From the NCBI GenBank assembly GCA_040902425.1, contig JBBDXI010000028.1, positions 111,423 to 175,422 on the forward strand: 64,000 nt of DNA, in the 5' to 3' direction. This stretch comes from JBBDXI01 sp040902425 (GTDB lineage: Bacteria; Planctomycetota; Phycisphaerae; Phycisphaerales; UBA1924). Positions 63,716-64,000 of the stretch are shown piece by piece (position 1 is the stretch's first letter; every line of letters starts with the position of its first letter). The notes beneath the pieces are model-generated. The model saw only the letters and a list, made by a program, of their open reading frames with translations. It was not told the origin of the DNA and ran no database searches. The position numbers and the translations under genes were made by a program.

Positions 63716-63825
63716 GCCACAGATGGCCCAGATGTCCCCAGATGGGACCCACCGAGCCAGCCCCGCTCCCCCAGACGCTCCCGAGAGTCGGCGCCCCATC
63801 TGGGTCCATCTGTGTCATCTGTGGC
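63716..63825. repeat. Long imperfect inverted repeat of CAGATG units
   Basis: Left arm 63716-63748 and right arm 63793-63825 are 33 bases each and match as inverted copies at 28 of 33 positions, with a 44-base loop. Within each arm the six-base unit CAGATG (or CATCTG) recurs at spacings of nine and ten bases, mirrored in the other arm. The repeat fills the gap between the DUF4010 gene and the last gene. It may be a mobile-type intergenic repeat or a two-way terminator; there is no coding capacity. Confidence 0.7.
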
Positions 63826-63848
63826 TTCTTCTCTTCCGGCTCTTCCCA

Positions 63849-63854
63849 TAGGAT
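63849..63854 (+). promoter_or_regulatory. -10 box TAGGAT, leaderless transcript of the last gene
   Basis: TAGGAT ends six bases before ATG 63861, as for the other leaderless genes. Confidence 0.45.
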
Positions 63855-63860
63855 TCCCCC

Positions 63861-64000
63861 ATGAGCGCCATCGACCGCCAACCCCACCGCGCCTCCTCGA
63901 CCACCACCGCCACCCCCGCCCACAAAGCCCTCCAGGTAGACCCCCACGCTGTCACCATCTCCGGCCTCGTCCTCGAACCCTCCTACGGCCCCCGGGTAGG
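63861..64000 (+). CDS. N-terminal part of an unidentified protein (partial)
   Basis: Open from ATG 63861 to the window edge (46 residues). The start is T/A/P-rich, then VDPHAVTISGLVLEPS. Nothing here identifies a family. A TAGGAT box just upstream and C-ended codons support a real gene that continues past the window. Confidence 0.5.
   Translation, partial: MSAIDRQPHRASSTTTATPAHKALQVDPHAVTISGLVLEPSYGPRV

Overview
The window looks like chromosome from a high-GC (roughly 70 percent) member of the Planctomycetota, most likely the class Phycisphaerae. The support is indirect: two proteins with a planctomycete-style VPLP-CTERM sorting tail at the left edge, a Gld-type ABC exporter with DUF4340 partners, a Ser/Thr kinase fused to TPRs, the futalosine-route menaquinone enzyme MqnD, and many single-gene transcription units with housekeeping genes scattered among them. 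There is no rRNA, tRNA, CRISPR array, phage or insertion sequence that I can see, and no gap between genes exceeds about 210 bases.

Layout. 1-917: the tail of one VPLP-CTERM secreted protein and a complete second one behind its own promoter. 946-4191 (minus): complete dTDP-L-rhamnose operon rfbA-rfbC-rfbD-rfbB. 4368-7521 (minus): HD hydrolase, M61 peptidase, SnoaL-like lipoprotein. 7571-16706: BtpA-family protein, an alpha-galactosidase-like enzyme with an NPCBM domain, a 1311-residue M14/S9 double-peptidase fusion, MetF, and a class I glutamine amidotransferase. 16763-24533: a DUF4340-like protein, PurD, and the ABC ATPase-permease-GldG-DUF4340 operon. 24709-31766: a large pentein-fold (deiminase-like) protein, a ligase-associated DEXH helicase, a YwaF-type membrane protein and a secreted alpha/beta hydrolase. 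31823-40720: AAA ATPase and VWA protein of the Mg-chelatase type, with a kinase-TPR protein, a lipoprotein prolyl isomerase, an ArsR-SRPBCC pair and a zinc-ribbon membrane protein between them. 40907-49507: a disordered small protein, a CMD protein, GlmS, Psd-PssA, an FecCD permease, an orphan AtpC, SmpB, a TlpA-like thioredoxin, and a LemA pair. 49527-64000: an FAH protein, MqnD, PdeM, a flagellin-like secreted protein, an aminotransferase, DUF2752/DUF4190 membrane proteins, AtoE, glycerate kinase, PilT, an FAD oxidoreductase, a dienelactone hydrolase-phosphoribosyltransferase pair, a DUF4010 membrane protein and the start of one more gene.

Themes. Cell envelope functions dominate: rhamnose, GlmS, Psd/PssA, exosortase-type cargo, Gld exporter, lipoproteins. 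The most striking regulatory pattern is that many genes lacking a Shine-Dalgarno carry a TAnnnT hexamer ending 6-8 bases before the start codon, which predicts widespread leaderless transcription; it also settles several start codons. Genes with leaders (rfbA, glmS, the tlpA-like gene, pilT, the 90-aa gene) carry clear Shine-Dalgarno sequences instead. The plus strand changes from G-leaning to C-leaning near 49.5 kb, which may mark a replication-strand switch or a rearrangement.

All functional calls rest on reading motifs in translated sequence. No database search was run.
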